NCBI RefSeq assembly: GCF_024662235.1
Contig: NZ_CP096276.1
Coordinates: forward strand, 2,046,001 to 2,110,000
DNA: 64,000 nt
Direction: 5' to 3'
Origin: Pimelobacter simplex
GTDB lineage: Bacteria; Actinomycetota; Actinomycetes; Propionibacteriales; Nocardioidaceae
Of the stretch, positions 47,513 to 56,604 are shown piece after piece. A program made the position numbers and the translations under genes. Below the pieces are notes generated by a model. That model did not search any database and was not told where the DNA came from. It was given only the letters and a program-made list of their open reading frames with translations. Within the stretch, counting starts at the first letter, position 1, and each line of letters begins with the position of its first letter.

Positions 47513-48657
47513 CAGCAGGCGTCGGAGGTCCGGCAGTACTCGCGCAGCCGCTCGGTCGCCGCGTTGTGCTCGGCGAGGGTCGTCGAGAACACCGTCTCGC
47601 CGGTCTTGAGGTTGACCACGACCCAGAACAGCCACGGCCCGTCGGCCGGGTGCAGCGCCGCGTTCATGGTCTCCTCGCCCGGGTTGCCGATCGGTCCCGG
47701 GGGCAGGCCCTCGTGGGCGTAGGTGTTGTACGGCGAGTCGATGTCGCGCTGCTGGGACGTGGTCCAGACCTCGCCGGAGAGCCCGTTGGCGTAGGCGACC
47801 GTCGCGTCCGACTGCAGGCGCATGCCGTCGTCGAGGCGGTTGTAGATCGCGCGGGCCACCTTGGGGTAGTCCTGGGTCCGGTTGGCCTCGAACTCCAGGA
47901 TGCTCGCCACGGTGAGCACCTCGTGCGCGGTGAGCCCGAGCTTCTGGGCCTGGGCGTCGAGGTCGAGGCTGGAGGCGGTCGTCTTCCACTTCTCGACCAT
48001 GCCCGCCAGGATCGTCTGGGGCGTGTCGACCGGCGTCACGACGTAGGTCGCCGGGAACAGGTAGCCCTCGGGGTTGCCGCCGGCGGACTCGGGCAGGCCG
48101 AGCGCGGCAGGGTCGGCGAGGACCTTGCGGTACTGCTTGGCGGTGAACTCGGTGTTCTTGGCGAGGATCTTGACGATGTCGTCGAGGCGCTTGCCCTCGG
48201 GGATCGTCACCGTCTCGCGGGCCATCTTGGACGGGTCGACGAGGATCTCGACGACGTCGGAGGCCTTCATCTTCTTCTTGAGCAGGTAGGTGCCGGCCTG
48301 GATGGCGGTGGAGCGGTCGTTGTCGGCCGCGGCGTCGACGAAGGCGTCGGCCGAGGCGACCACGTCGAGCTTCTCCAGCTCGTCGCCCATCGAGCGCACC
48401 GACTGACCGGGGTCGATGACGAGGATGACCTCGCCGGTGCCGGGGCCGGAGTAGTCGTCGGGCCCGGCGAGCATGTTCTTGACGTCGGCGATCGCGCCGC
48501 GGGCGAACCACGCGACGATGGCGCAGAAGAGCACCACGACCAGGAGCATCGGAAGGCAGCCCGAGCGCCGCTTCTTGGCGCGGCGGCGGCCACCCGGCGC
48601 CGTCGAGACCGGACCGTCGCCCTCGGGGGTCATGTCCGGCAGGACCGACTCAGTCAT
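47512..48657 (-). CDS. mltG: Endolytic murein transglycosylase MltG
   Basis: A 381-residue YceG-like protein that cuts nascent peptidoglycan strands. It has a short basic cytoplasmic N-terminus, one membrane helix (about 35-53, LPMLLVVVLFCAIVAWF), a LysM-like region and the YceG domain with the catalytic Glu in LTVASILEFEA. LQSDATVAYA and the SPYNTYAHEGLPPGPIGNPG block complete the family signature. ATG 48655-48657 overlaps the ruvX end by 8 bases. Confidence 0.94.
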   Translation of the reverse strand: MTESVLPDMTPEGDGPVSTAPGGRRRAKKRRSGCLPMLLVVVLFCAIVAWFARGAIADVKNMLAGPDDYSGPGTGEVILVIDPGQSVRSMGDELEKLDVVASADAFVDAAADNDRSTAIQAGTYLLKKKMKASDVVEILVDPSKMARETVTIPEGKRLDDIVKILAKNTEFTAKQYRKVLADPAALGLPESAGGNPEGYLFPATYVVTPVDTPQTILAGMVEKWKTTASSLDLDAQAQKLGLTAHEVLTVASILEFEANRTQDYPKVARAIYNRLDDGMRLQSDATVAYANGLSGEVWTTSQQRDIDSPYNTYAHEGLPPGPIGNPGEETMNAALHPADGPWLFWVVVNLKTGETVFSTTLAEHNAATERLREYCRTSDAC

Positions 48658-49120
48658 GCGTCTCCTCGTCCATCGGGGTCACGAGCTCCCCGGGGGGTGT
48701 CCCCGTGGCACGCTCGGCGTCCAGCGCCTGCTGCAGGATGACGACGGCCGCGACCTGGTCGACCACGGCACGACGCTTCGCACCCTTGCGCTGGTCGCGC
48801 AGCATAGCCTCCGCGGTCACCGTGGTGAGGCGCTCGTCGACCAGGCGCACCGGCACCGGGGCGATCCGGCGCGCCAGCCGCTGGGCGAAGTCACGGGTCT
48901 TCGCGGCGGCCGGGCCCTCGCCCCCGGACAGGGAGCGGGGCAGTCCCATCACCACCTCGAACGCGTTCTCCTCGGTGAGGAGCCGGTGGATCCGGCGCAG
49001 GTCGCCCTGGCCGCGCCGCACCGTCTCGACGGGGGTGGCGAGGACGCCGGACGGGTCGCTGCGCGCGACGCCGATCCGGGCGTCCCCGGGGTCCACGCCG
49101 AGGCGGACGCCGTGCCTCAC
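48650..49120 (-). CDS. ruvX: Holliday-junction resolvase-like RuvX/YqgF
   Basis: A 156-residue RNase H-fold nuclease implicated in 16S rRNA 5' maturation and in Holliday-junction resolution. The acidic residues are in LGVDPGDARIGVA, LVDERLTTVTAE and the final DQVAAVVILQ. GTG 49118-49120 overlaps the alaS stop by 4 bases and its end overlaps mltG by 8. Confidence 0.94.
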   Translation of the reverse strand: MRHGVRLGVDPGDARIGVARSDPSGVLATPVETVRRGQGDLRRIHRLLTEENAFEVVMGLPRSLSGGEGPAAAKTRDFAQRLARRIAPVPVRLVDERLTTVTAEAMLRDQRKGAKRRAVVDQVAAVVILQQALDAERATGTPPGELVTPMDEETHD

Positions 49121-51813
49121 GCCGATGCGACCGCCGCGGTCACGGCGGCGAGCGCCTCGTCGATGCGGGACACGTCGGTGCCGCCGCCCTGGGCCAGGTC
49201 GGCCTTGCCGCCGCCCTTGCCGTCGAGGAAGGGCGCCGCCGCGCGGACCAGGTCGCCGGCCGCGAGGCCGCGGGCCTGGGCCGCGTCGTTGAGCGCGGCC
49301 ACCACGGCGGCCTTGCCGTCGGCTGCGCCGATCAGGACGACGGCCGCGGGCGTGTCGGCGCCGAGCCGGGCCCGGACGTCGGTGGCCAGCGTGCGCACGT
49401 CGCCGCCGGCCGCCCCGTCGAGGCGCTGGGCGACGAGCCGGATGCCGTTGACGTCGACGGCACCGCCGGCGAGCCCCGCACCGCCGGCGAGGAGCTGCTG
49501 GAGACGGATCTTCTCGATCTCCTTCTCCGACTGCTTGAGCCGCTCGACCAGGTCGCCGACCCGCCCGACGAGGTCGTCGGGCTGGGTCTTGAGGAGCGTG
49601 GAGAGCTGGCCCACCACGTCGCGCTCGCGGGCGAGGTAGGAGAAGCCCTCGACGCCGGTGAGCGCCTCGATGCGGCGGTTGCCGGAGCCGACCGACGCCT
49701 CGCCGGTGACCACGATCGTGCCGACCTGGCTGGAGTGCTCGACGTGCGTGCCTCCGCACAGCTCGCGCGACCACGGGCCGCCGATCTCGACGACGCGGAC
49801 CTTCTGGTCGTCGTACGTCTCGCCGAAGAGGGCGAGCGCACCCCAGTCCTTGGCCTCACCGAGGGTCATGTACTCCCAGCCGACGGGCAGGTCCGCGCGC
49901 AGCGCGTTGTTGGCGACCTGCTCGATGTCGTGGACCTGCTCGGGCGAGAGGGCGTTGAGCCAGCCGAAGTCGAGGCGCAGGTAGCCGGGGCGGTTGTAGG
50001 AGCCCGACTGCAGCGCCGTGGGCCCGAGCACCTCGCGCAGCGCCGCGTGGATGATGTGCGTGCCCGAGTGGGCCTGGCGCGCGCCCGTGCGCCACTGCGG
50101 GTCGACCTGGGCGTGCAGCTCGCGCGCGTCGGCGGGCAGCTCGCCCTCGACCACGCGGACCTGGTGGACGACGAGGCCGCGCACCGGGCGCTGGACGTCG
50201 AGCACCTCGAGCTTGCCGCCGGCGAACTCGATGATGCCGGCGTCGGCCACCTGACCACCGGACTCGGCGTAGAACGGCGTCCGGTCGAGGACCAGCTCGC
50301 CGATCTCACCGGTCGCCAGCGAACCGACCGCCGCACCCTCGCGCAGCAGCGCGAGCGGACGCGACTCGGTCTCGAGCGTCTCGTAGGCGAGCCACTCGGT
50401 GGGGCCGTTGGCGTCGAGGATGTCGCGGTAGACGCCCGTGTCGGCGTGGTGGCCCTTCTTGGACTTGGCGTCGGCCTTGGCCCGCGCCCGCTGCTCGCTC
50501 ATCAGCTCGCGGAAGCCGGGCTCGTCGACGCTGAGGCCGGCCTCGGAGGCCATCTCGAGCGTGAGGTCGATCGGGAAGCCGTAGGTGTCGTGCAGCGCGA
50601 ACGCCTTGTCCCCGGAGATCGTGGTGGCGCCGGCCTTCTTCACCTCGCCCGCGGCCAGGTCGAAGATCTGGGTGCCGGCCTGGAGCGTCTTGCGGAACGC
50701 GTCCTCCTCGGCGTAGGCGACCTGGGCGATCCGGTCCCAGCCGGAGACCAGCTCGGGGTAGCTCTCCCCCATCTTGTCGCGCGAGATCGGCAGCAGCTCG
50801 GGCAGCGCCCGGTCCTGGTAGCCGAGCAGGCGCATGTTGCGCACCGCGCGGCGCAGCAGCCGGCGCAGGACGTAGCCACGGCCCTCGTTGCCGGGGGTGA
50901 CGCCGTCGCCGATGAGCATGAGCGAGCTGCGCACGTGGTCGGCGACCACGCGGAAGCGCACGTCGTCGAGGTGGGCGTCGGCGCCGGTGGCGCCGTACTT
51001 CTTGCCGGAGAGCTCCATGGCCTTCTCGATGACCGGGAAGACGGAGTCGATCTCGTAGAGGTTCTGCTTGCCCTGGAGCAGGTAGGCGACACGCTCGAGG
51101 CCCATGCCGGTGTCGATGTTCTTGCTCGGCAGGGGGCCGGCGATGTCGAAGTCGTCCTTGGCCCGGACGGCGCTGAGCTCCTCCTGCATGAAGACCAGGT
51201 TCCAGATCTCCAGGAACCGGTCCTCGTCGGCGTCGGGGCCGCCGTCGGGGCCGTACTCGGGGCCGCGGTCGATGTAGATCTCGCTGCAGGGACCGCCGGG
51301 ACCGGGCACGCCCATGTTCCAGTAGTTGTCCTTGAGCCCGCGGGGCTGGATCCGCTCGTCGGGCAGGCCGGCGATGCTCTTCCAGAGCTGGCGCGCCTCG
51401 TCGTCCTCGGGCAGCACCGTCACCCAGATCTTGTCCGGCTCGAAGCCGAGGCCACCGGAGGCCTGGTCGCCCGTGATGAGCTCCCAGGCGTACTGGATGG
51501 CGCCTTCCTTGAAGTAGTCGCCGAACGAGAAGTTGCCGTTCATCTGGAAGAACGTGCCGTGCCGGGTGGTCTTGCCGACCTCCTCGATATCGAGGGTCCG
51601 CACGCACTTCTGCACGCTGGTGGCGCGCTGGTAGGGCGGGGTCTCCTGGCCGAGGAAGTAGGGCTTGAACGGCACCATGCCGGCGTTGACGAAGAGCAGG
51701 TTCGGGTCGTCCAGCAGCAGCGAGGCCGACGGTACGACGGTGTGGCCGCGCCCCTCGAAGTGGGCGAGGAACCGGTTGCGGATCTCCGCGCTGCTCAAGT
51801 ACCGGTCGCTCAT
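49117..51813 (-). CDS. alaS: Alanyl-tRNA synthetase
   Basis: An 898-residue class II synthetase charging tRNA-Ala. The catalytic core has LFVNAGMVPFKPYF and TTRHGTFFQMNGNFSFGDYF. The editing domain carries zinc ligands in HSGTHIIHAAL and CGGTHVEHSSQVG, and the C-Ala oligomerisation domain is complete. ATG 51811-51813 overlaps the upstream gene stop in ATGA. Confidence 0.98.
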   Translation of the reverse strand: MSDRYLSSAEIRNRFLAHFEGRGHTVVPSASLLLDDPNLLFVNAGMVPFKPYFLGQETPPYQRATSVQKCVRTLDIEEVGKTTRHGTFFQMNGNFSFGDYFKEGAIQYAWELITGDQASGGLGFEPDKIWVTVLPEDDEARQLWKSIAGLPDERIQPRGLKDNYWNMGVPGPGGPCSEIYIDRGPEYGPDGGPDADEDRFLEIWNLVFMQEELSAVRAKDDFDIAGPLPSKNIDTGMGLERVAYLLQGKQNLYEIDSVFPVIEKAMELSGKKYGATGADAHLDDVRFRVVADHVRSSLMLIGDGVTPGNEGRGYVLRRLLRRAVRNMRLLGYQDRALPELLPISRDKMGESYPELVSGWDRIAQVAYAEEDAFRKTLQAGTQIFDLAAGEVKKAGATTISGDKAFALHDTYGFPIDLTLEMASEAGLSVDEPGFRELMSEQRARAKADAKSKKGHHADTGVYRDILDANGPTEWLAYETLETESRPLALLREGAAVGSLATGEIGELVLDRTPFYAESGGQVADAGIIEFAGGKLEVLDVQRPVRGLVVHQVRVVEGELPADARELHAQVDPQWRTGARQAHSGTHIIHAALREVLGPTALQSGSYNRPGYLRLDFGWLNALSPEQVHDIEQVANNALRADLPVGWEYMTLGEAKDWGALALFGETYDDQKVRVVEIGGPWSRELCGGTHVEHSSQVGTIVVTGEASVGSGNRRIEALTGVEGFSYLARERDVVGQLSTLLKTQPDDLVGRVGDLVERLKQSEKEIEKIRLQQLLAGGAGLAGGAVDVNGIRLVAQRLDGAAGGDVRTLATDVRARLGADTPAAVVLIGAADGKAAVVAALNDAAQARGLAAGDLVRAAAPFLDGKGGGKADLAQGGGTDVSRIDEALAAVTAAVASA

Positions 51814-52130
51814 CGGGTGCCTTCCGTGTCGGGGGCGGCCGGGTCGGCCGTCGTGGTGGTGCGGGTTGCGAGCTGACGGCGGGTGCCGTCCTCGGGTGCG
51901 GAGAGCCGGGCTGGGCCGGCGTCCGCGGCGTCGAAACGCTGACGCAGGTGGATCTCGGCCTCGGCCTGGCCGCGGGCGACCTCCTCGCGGAACATGCGCG
52001 CGCCGACGAAGGCCGCGCCGATCCGGTCGCGCATGCCGTCGGGGGTGAACGCCTCGGCGAGCCGCCGCACGCGGACCACGCCGTAGACACCGGCCGCGGC
52101 ACCCACGGTGAACCAGAGACCGGACTTCAC
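51810..52130 (-). CDS. DUF6167 family protein
   Basis: A 106-residue small protein with a hydrophobic N-terminus (MKSGLWFTVGAAAGVYGVVR) that could be a membrane anchor, a middle GMRDRIGAAFVGARMFREEV and a polar, Thr-rich tail. Members of this family lie between alaS and the upstream genes in many actinobacteria; the function is unknown. GTG 52128-52130 overlaps the next upstream gene by 4 bases. Confidence 0.8.
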   Translation of the reverse strand: MKSGLWFTVGAAAGVYGVVRVRRLAEAFTPDGMRDRIGAAFVGARMFREEVARGQAEAEIHLRQRFDAADAGPARLSAPEDGTRRQLATRTTTTADPAAPDTEGTR

Positions 52131-52669
52131 GAGGGCACCTCCACGCTCGCGCGCTGGCGGGCCTCGAGGTCGCGGCGGGCCTGCTTGAGCAGGGTGCGGC
52201 GCTCCTTGCGGGAGCGCTTGACCTCACGCTTCATCTCGAACCGGATCCGGTTGCGGACCTCGGGCGAGAGCGCCCGGCGCAGGCCGGCGGCCAGCGCGGC
52301 GGTCTTGATGACGCTCTCGCGCAGCACGATGTCGGCGAACATCGGCGCCGGGACGACGCGCGCGGGGACCCGCGGGCCGTGCTCGGTGCCGAGGTCGGTG
52401 ATGACGTACTCGCGGTCGTCGACGACCGCCACGGGGCTGCGCTCGCGGCGGCTGGTCGCCGCCTGCTGGGCGCGCAGCTCGTCCTCGATGCCGCTGAGCT
52501 GCTCGCGCAGCGCCTCGGCGTCGTGGGCGGCGGCGGCGAGCAGCGCGTCGGTGTGGCTCCGCGCTCGTCGTACGGACCGGACGAGGCTCGCCACGACCAC
52601 CACGAGGGCCAGCAGGCCCACGAGGGTCACGACGGCCATCCAGGCCGGGACGGCGAGCTCGTTGGTCAC
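52127..52669 (-). CDS. Single-span membrane protein with coiled coil, unknown
   Basis: A 180-residue protein with an N-terminal membrane helix (about 10-32, AVVTLVGLLALVVVVASLV), a heptad-rich helix (DALLAAAAHDAEALREQLSG) and a very basic C-terminal helix (EMKREVKRSRKERRTLLKQ). GTG 52667-52669 is preferred as it sits just before the helix; the frame is open upstream into the palindromic element. No Shine-Dalgarno sequence is obvious. It occupies the place where DUF948 proteins occur in other actinobacteria, but I cannot see that domain. Confidence 0.65.
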   Translation of the reverse strand: MTNELAVPAWMAVVTLVGLLALVVVVASLVRSVRRARSHTDALLAAAAHDAEALREQLSGIEDELRAQQAATSRRERSPVAVVDDREYVITDLGTEHGPRVPARVVPAPMFADIVLRESVIKTAALAAGLRRALSPEVRNRIRFEMKREVKRSRKERRTLLKQARRDLEARQRASVEVPS

Positions 52670-52683
52670 GACGTGCAAGCCTA

Positions 52684-52845
52684 GTGGTTGCGTCCATAAG
52701 TTGTTCGTCGGCGACCCGTGCTCGGGGTGCGTGCCTGGCAAGGCGGCGGTGCGGAGTCGTACCGGATCGTCCGCCGAGCGCCGCCAACGCCGCCAGGTGC
52801 GTGCCCCGGGCGCGGGGCGCCCGAAGAACTTGTGGACGCGACCAC
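52684..52845. repeat. 162-base imperfect palindromic intergenic element
   Basis: The outer 24 bases (52684-52707) are the reverse complement of 52822-52845 with 21 of 24 matches. The similarity continues inward for about 40 bases with many C/T and G/A differences that would keep G-U pairing in RNA. The unpaired centre is about 52755-52780. It fills the 180-base gap between the membrane protein and rarA. It could be a REP/MITE-like unit or an RNA hairpin; no coding sequence is visible in it. Confidence 0.7.
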
Positions 52846-52849
52846 GGGG

Positions 52850-54217
52850 CTACTTCCCACGGATGATCCGGCGTACCCGCTCCCACCGCTGCTTGACCGC
52901 CGCCTCGGCGCCGAGCTCGGTCGGGCGGTAGTAGCGGGCGTCGAGGACGACGTCCGGCGCGTACTGCTGCTCGGCGACGCCGAACGGCGCGTCGTGGCTG
53001 TAGATGTAGCCGACCCCGTGGCCCAGGTCGCGGGCACCCGAGTAGTGCGCGTCGCGCAGGTGCGGCGGCACCGCGCCGATCTTGCCGGCCCGCACGTCCG
53101 AGGTCGCCTCCCCGATGGCCGTGGTCACGGCGTTGGACTTGGGCGCGACGGCCAGCGCGATCGTCGCATGGGCCAGCGTGAGGCGCCCCTCGGGCAGCCC
53201 GATCATCTGCACGACCTGGGCCGCGGCCGCCGCGGTCTGGATCGCCGTGGGATCGGCGAGCCCGATGTCCTCGCTGGCGCTGATCATCAGCCGCCGCGCG
53301 ATGAACCGCGGGTCCTCCCCCGCCTCGAGCATCCGCGCCAGGTAGTGCAGCGCCGCATCGGCGTCCGAGCCCCGGATCGACTTGATGAACGCGCTCACCA
53401 CGTCGTAGTGCTGGTCGCCGTCGCGGTCGTAGCGCACCGCCGCCTGGTCGGCCGCCGTCTCGGCCGTCGCCACGTCGATGACGTCGGAGCCCTGGGACGT
53501 CGCCGCACCCGCCGCCGCCTCGAGATAGGTCAGCGAGCGCCGCGCGTCTCCCCCGGCCAGCCGCACGATGTGCGCCCGCGCCTCCTCCTCGAGCGTCAGC
53601 TCGCCCCCGAGCCCTCGCTCGTCGGCCACCGCCCGGTCGAGCACCTCGGCGATGTCGTCGTCGGTCAGCGGCTGGAGCCGCAGCAGCAGGCTGCGCGAGA
53701 GCAGCGGCGAGATCACGCTGAACGACGGATTCTCGGTGGTCGCCGCCACCAGCGTCACCCACCGGTTCTCGACCCCCGGCAGCAGCGCGTCCTGCTGCGC
53801 CTTGCTGAACCGGTGCACCTCGTCGACGAAGAGGACGGTCTCCTCCCCCGTCGCGACCAGCTCGCGGCGCGCCTGGTCGATCGCCGCCCGCACCTCCTTG
53901 ACCCCCGCCGAGACCGCCGAGACCTCGACGAACCGCCGACCCGTCTGCTGGCTCACGATCGAGGCGATCGTCGTCTTGCCCGTCCCCGGCGGCCCCCACA
54001 GCAGCAACGACAGCGACTTGTCCCCGTCGACGAGCTGACGCAACGGCGACCCGGGCGCCCGCAGCTGGGACTGCCCCACGAGCTCGTCGAGCCCCCGCGG
54101 CCGCATCCGCACCGCCAGCGGCGCCGCGGCGTGGGTGGAGTCGCTCAGCGAGCCTCCGGTCCGCCCCGAGGGCGCGCCGGAGCCCGGGGTGTCGAAGAGC
54201 TGGAGGTCGTCGTCCAC
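52850..54217 (-). CDS. rarA: Replication-associated recombination protein RarA (MgsA)
   Basis: A 455-residue clamp-loader-like AAA+ ATPase that works at stalled forks. It has Walker [13 protein letters not shown] (about 74-85), Walker [17 protein letters not shown], sensor 1 [17 protein letters not shown] and the C-terminal tetramerisation domain ([20 protein letters not shown]). It starts at GTG 54215-54217. It lies upstream of the alaS operon in the same orientation. Confidence 0.96.
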   Translation of the reverse strand: MDDDLQLFDTPGSGAPSGRTGGSLSDSTHAAAPLAVRMRPRGLDELVGQSQLRAPGSPLRQLVDGDKSLSLLLWGPPGTGKTTIASIVSQQTGRRFVEVSAVSAGVKEVRAAIDQARRELVATGEETVLFVDEVHRFSKAQQDALLPGVENRWVTLVAATTENPSFSVISPLLSRSLLLRLQPLTDDDIAEVLDRAVADERGLGGELTLEEEARAHIVRLAGGDARRSLTYLEAAAGAATSQGSDVIDVATAETAADQAAVRYDRDGDQHYDVVSAFIKSIRGSDADAALHYLARMLEAGEDPRFIARRLMISASEDIGLADPTAIQTAAAAAQVVQMIGLPEGRLTLAHATIALAVAPKSNAVTTAIGEATSDVRAGKIGAVPPHLRDAHYSGARDLGHGVGYIYSHDAPFGVAEQQYAPDVVLDARYYRPTELGAEAAVKQRWERVRRIIRGK

Positions 54218-54292
54218 GGAAATGACTCTAGGCCGTGCCGCCGACGCCCCCGGACGGGGGCGAGGTGGGCGGCACGGCCCAGATCAGGTCGC

Positions 54293-55534
54293 TCAGGCGC
54301 GGCCGATCGACTTGTTGTCGAGGTCGAACCACGTGTCGGCGTACCCGGGCTGCTCGACCAGGTCCGTGCTCGGGCTGGCGCCCGGGTCCGGGCGGCCCTC
54401 GGCGTCAACGCCGAGCAGGCCCGAGGTGAACGGCTCACGGGGCGCCTCGCCGAGGCGGCCCGGGAAGTGGCAGGCGACCTTGTGCTGGCGGCCGATCTGG
54501 AGCAGCGGCGGCTCGTGCCGGGCGCAGATCTCCTGGGCGATCGGGCAGCGGGTCCGGAACCGGCAGCCCGACGGCGGGTCGATCGGGCTCGGTACGTCGC
54601 CCTGGAGCCGGATCCGCTCGCGCCGGCCCCCGGTCGCCGCCTGCTTCACGTCCGGTACGGCGGACAGCAGGGCCTGCGTGTAGGGGTGGTGCGCGTTGTT
54701 GTAGATCGACTCCCGGTCACCGATCTCGACGATCTTGCCGAGGTACATCACTGCGACCTCGGGGCAGAAGTGCCGGACGATCGCGAGGTCGTGGGCGATG
54801 AAGAGGAACGCCACGCCGAACTCGTTCTGGATGTCCTGGAGCAGGTTGATGACCTGGGCCTGGATCGAGACGTCGAGCGCGGAGACCGGCTCGTCGGCGA
54901 CGAGCAGCTTGGGCTGCAGGGTCAGCGCGCGGGCGATGCCGATGCGCTGGCGCTGGCCGCCGGAGAACTCGTGCGGGTAGCGGTTGTAGTGCTCCGGGTT
55001 GAGCCCGACGATCTCGAGCAGCTCCTGGACCCGGGGCAGGATCTTGTCCTTGGGCACGATCTTGTGGATCGCCAGCGGGGCGCCGACGATCGAGCCGACC
55101 GTGTGCCGCGGGTTCAGCGAGGTGTAGGGGTCCTGGAAGATCATCTGGATCTCCCGGCGCAGGTCCTTCAACCCGTTGGGCTTGGTCTTGGCGATGTCCT
55201 TGCCCTCGAACCGGATCGCGCCCGAGGTCGGGTTGTAGAGCCGGGTGATCAGGCGACCAGTGGTCGACTTGCCGCAGCCGGACTCGCCCACGAGGCCCAG
55301 CGAGCTGCGGGCGCCGACCTGGAACGAGACGCCGTCGACGGCCTGGACGTGCCCGACGGTACGGCGGAACAGGCCCGGCGTGCGCACCGGGAAGTGCATG
55401 CGCAGCTGGTCGACCTCGAGGATCGGCTTCGCGTCCTTCGGGGCGACGGCGGCCGCGTGGCCGACCGGCTGCACCACGACGCTCTCGTCGGCAGGGCCCT
55501 CGGTCACGGCCTCGGCGCCGGTGTCGTTGCTCAT
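54293..55534 (-). CDS. Peptide ABC transporter ATP-binding protein, DppF/OppF-like
   Basis: A 413-residue ATPase of the peptide/nickel importer class. It has Walker A GESGCGKSTTG, signature EFSGGQRQRIGIARAL, Walker B LLVADEPVSALD and the C-terminal oligopeptide domain with cysteines in CRFRTRCPIAQEIC that may bind an Fe-S or zinc site. ATG 55532-55534 overlaps the DppD stop by one base. It has a C-terminal extension of about 40 residues beyond the usual end. It is the last gene of the importer operon. Confidence 0.93.
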   Translation of the reverse strand: MSNDTGAEAVTEGPADESVVVQPVGHAAAVAPKDAKPILEVDQLRMHFPVRTPGLFRRTVGHVQAVDGVSFQVGARSSLGLVGESGCGKSTTGRLITRLYNPTSGAIRFEGKDIAKTKPNGLKDLRREIQMIFQDPYTSLNPRHTVGSIVGAPLAIHKIVPKDKILPRVQELLEIVGLNPEHYNRYPHEFSGGQRQRIGIARALTLQPKLLVADEPVSALDVSIQAQVINLLQDIQNEFGVAFLFIAHDLAIVRHFCPEVAVMYLGKIVEIGDRESIYNNAHHPYTQALLSAVPDVKQAATGGRRERIRLQGDVPSPIDPPSGCRFRTRCPIAQEICARHEPPLLQIGRQHKVACHFPGRLGEAPREPFTSGLLGVDAEGRPDPGASPSTDLVEQPGYADTWFDLDNKSIGRA

Positions 55535-56592
55535 CACAGCTCCTTGGCCAGGTCCGGCGCGATCTCCGGCAGCACCTCGACCTGGTAGATCGAGTCCGGG
55601 TCGGGCAGGTGGCAGCGCTTGAGGTGGTGCTCGCCCCGGACACCGGGCACGAGCTCGGGAAGGACCGTCCGGCACAGGTCGCCGGGGACCTTGTCGCGGT
55701 GCGGGCAGCGCGGGTGGAAGGCGCAGCCGGACGGCGGGTTGAGCAGGCTGGGCGGGCTGCCCGGGATCGGCACGAGGCGCGCCTCGGTGTCACCCGCGAC
55801 GTCCGGCACGCTGGACAGGAGGCCCCACGTGTAGGGCATCTCCGGGTGCGTGAGGATCTCCTTGCACTGGCCGTACTCGACCGCGCGGCCGGCGTACATC
55901 ACCAGGACGTCGTCGGCCATCTCGGCGACGACACCCAGGTCGTGGGTGATGATGATGATCGCCGAGTTGAACTCGCGCTGGAGGTCCTGGAGCAGGTCGA
56001 GGATCTGCGCCTGGACCGTGACGTCGAGGGCCGTCGTCGGCTCGTCGGCGATGAGCAGACCGGGGTCGTTGATCAGGCCCATCGCGATCATCGCGCGCTG
56101 CCGCATGCCGCCCGAGAACTGGTGCGGGTAGTCGCTGACGCGCTTGTCCGGGTTGGGGATGCCGACCCGGTCGAGCATCTCGACGGCACGGGCGAGCGCG
56201 ACCTTCTTCGACACCTTGTGGTGCACCCGGTAGGCCTCCATCAGCTGGTTGCCCACCGTGTAGTACGGGTGCATCGCCGACAGCGGGTCCTGGAAGATCA
56301 TCGAGACCTCGCGGCCGCGCATCTTCCGCATCTCCTCGTGGCTGAGGTCGAGCAGGTTGGTGCCGCCCAGGAGGATCTCGCCGCTGACCTTGGCGTTGGT
56401 GCCGCGGTGCAGGCCGAGGATCGCCGAGCTCGACACGGACTTGCCCGAGCCGGACTCACCGACGATGCCGATGGTCTTGCCCTGCTCGAGGTCGAACGTC
56501 AGGCCGTCGGTGGCCTTGACGATGCCGTCGCTCGTCGGGAAGTGCACCTTCAGGTCGCGGACCGACAGGTACGGGGTGGACTCAGTGCTCAC
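55534..56592 (-). CDS. Peptide ABC transporter ATP-binding protein, DppD/OppD-like
   Basis: A 352-residue partner ATPase. It has Walker A GESGSGKSVSS, QFSGGMRQRAMIAMGL as signature, LLIADEPTTALDVTVQ as Walker B, and the C-terminal cysteines in CAFHPRCPHRDKVPGDLC. It starts at GTG 56590-56592, 12 bases after the permease stop. It forms the nucleotide-binding pair with the gene downstream. Confidence 0.94.
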   Translation of the reverse strand: MSTESTPYLSVRDLKVHFPTSDGIVKATDGLTFDLEQGKTIGIVGESGSGKSVSSSAILGLHRGTNAKVSGEILLGGTNLLDLSHEEMRKMRGREVSMIFQDPLSAMHPYYTVGNQLMEAYRVHHKVSKKVALARAVEMLDRVGIPNPDKRVSDYPHQFSGGMRQRAMIAMGLINDPGLLIADEPTTALDVTVQAQILDLLQDLQREFNSAIIIITHDLGVVAEMADDVLVMYAGRAVEYGQCKEILTHPEMPYTWGLLSSVPDVAGDTEARLVPIPGSPPSLLNPPSGCAFHPRCPHRDKVPGDLCRTVLPELVPGVRGEHHLKRCHLPDPDSIYQVEVLPEIAPDLAKEL

Positions 56593-56604
56593 GGGTGGCC
56601 TCTC

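Noticed and set aside
49117..52227. An alaS start about 138 codons further upstream
   Set aside because: The family N-terminus (SDRYLSSAEIRNRF) begins at 51813, and the longer reading overlaps two genes and lacks similarity.
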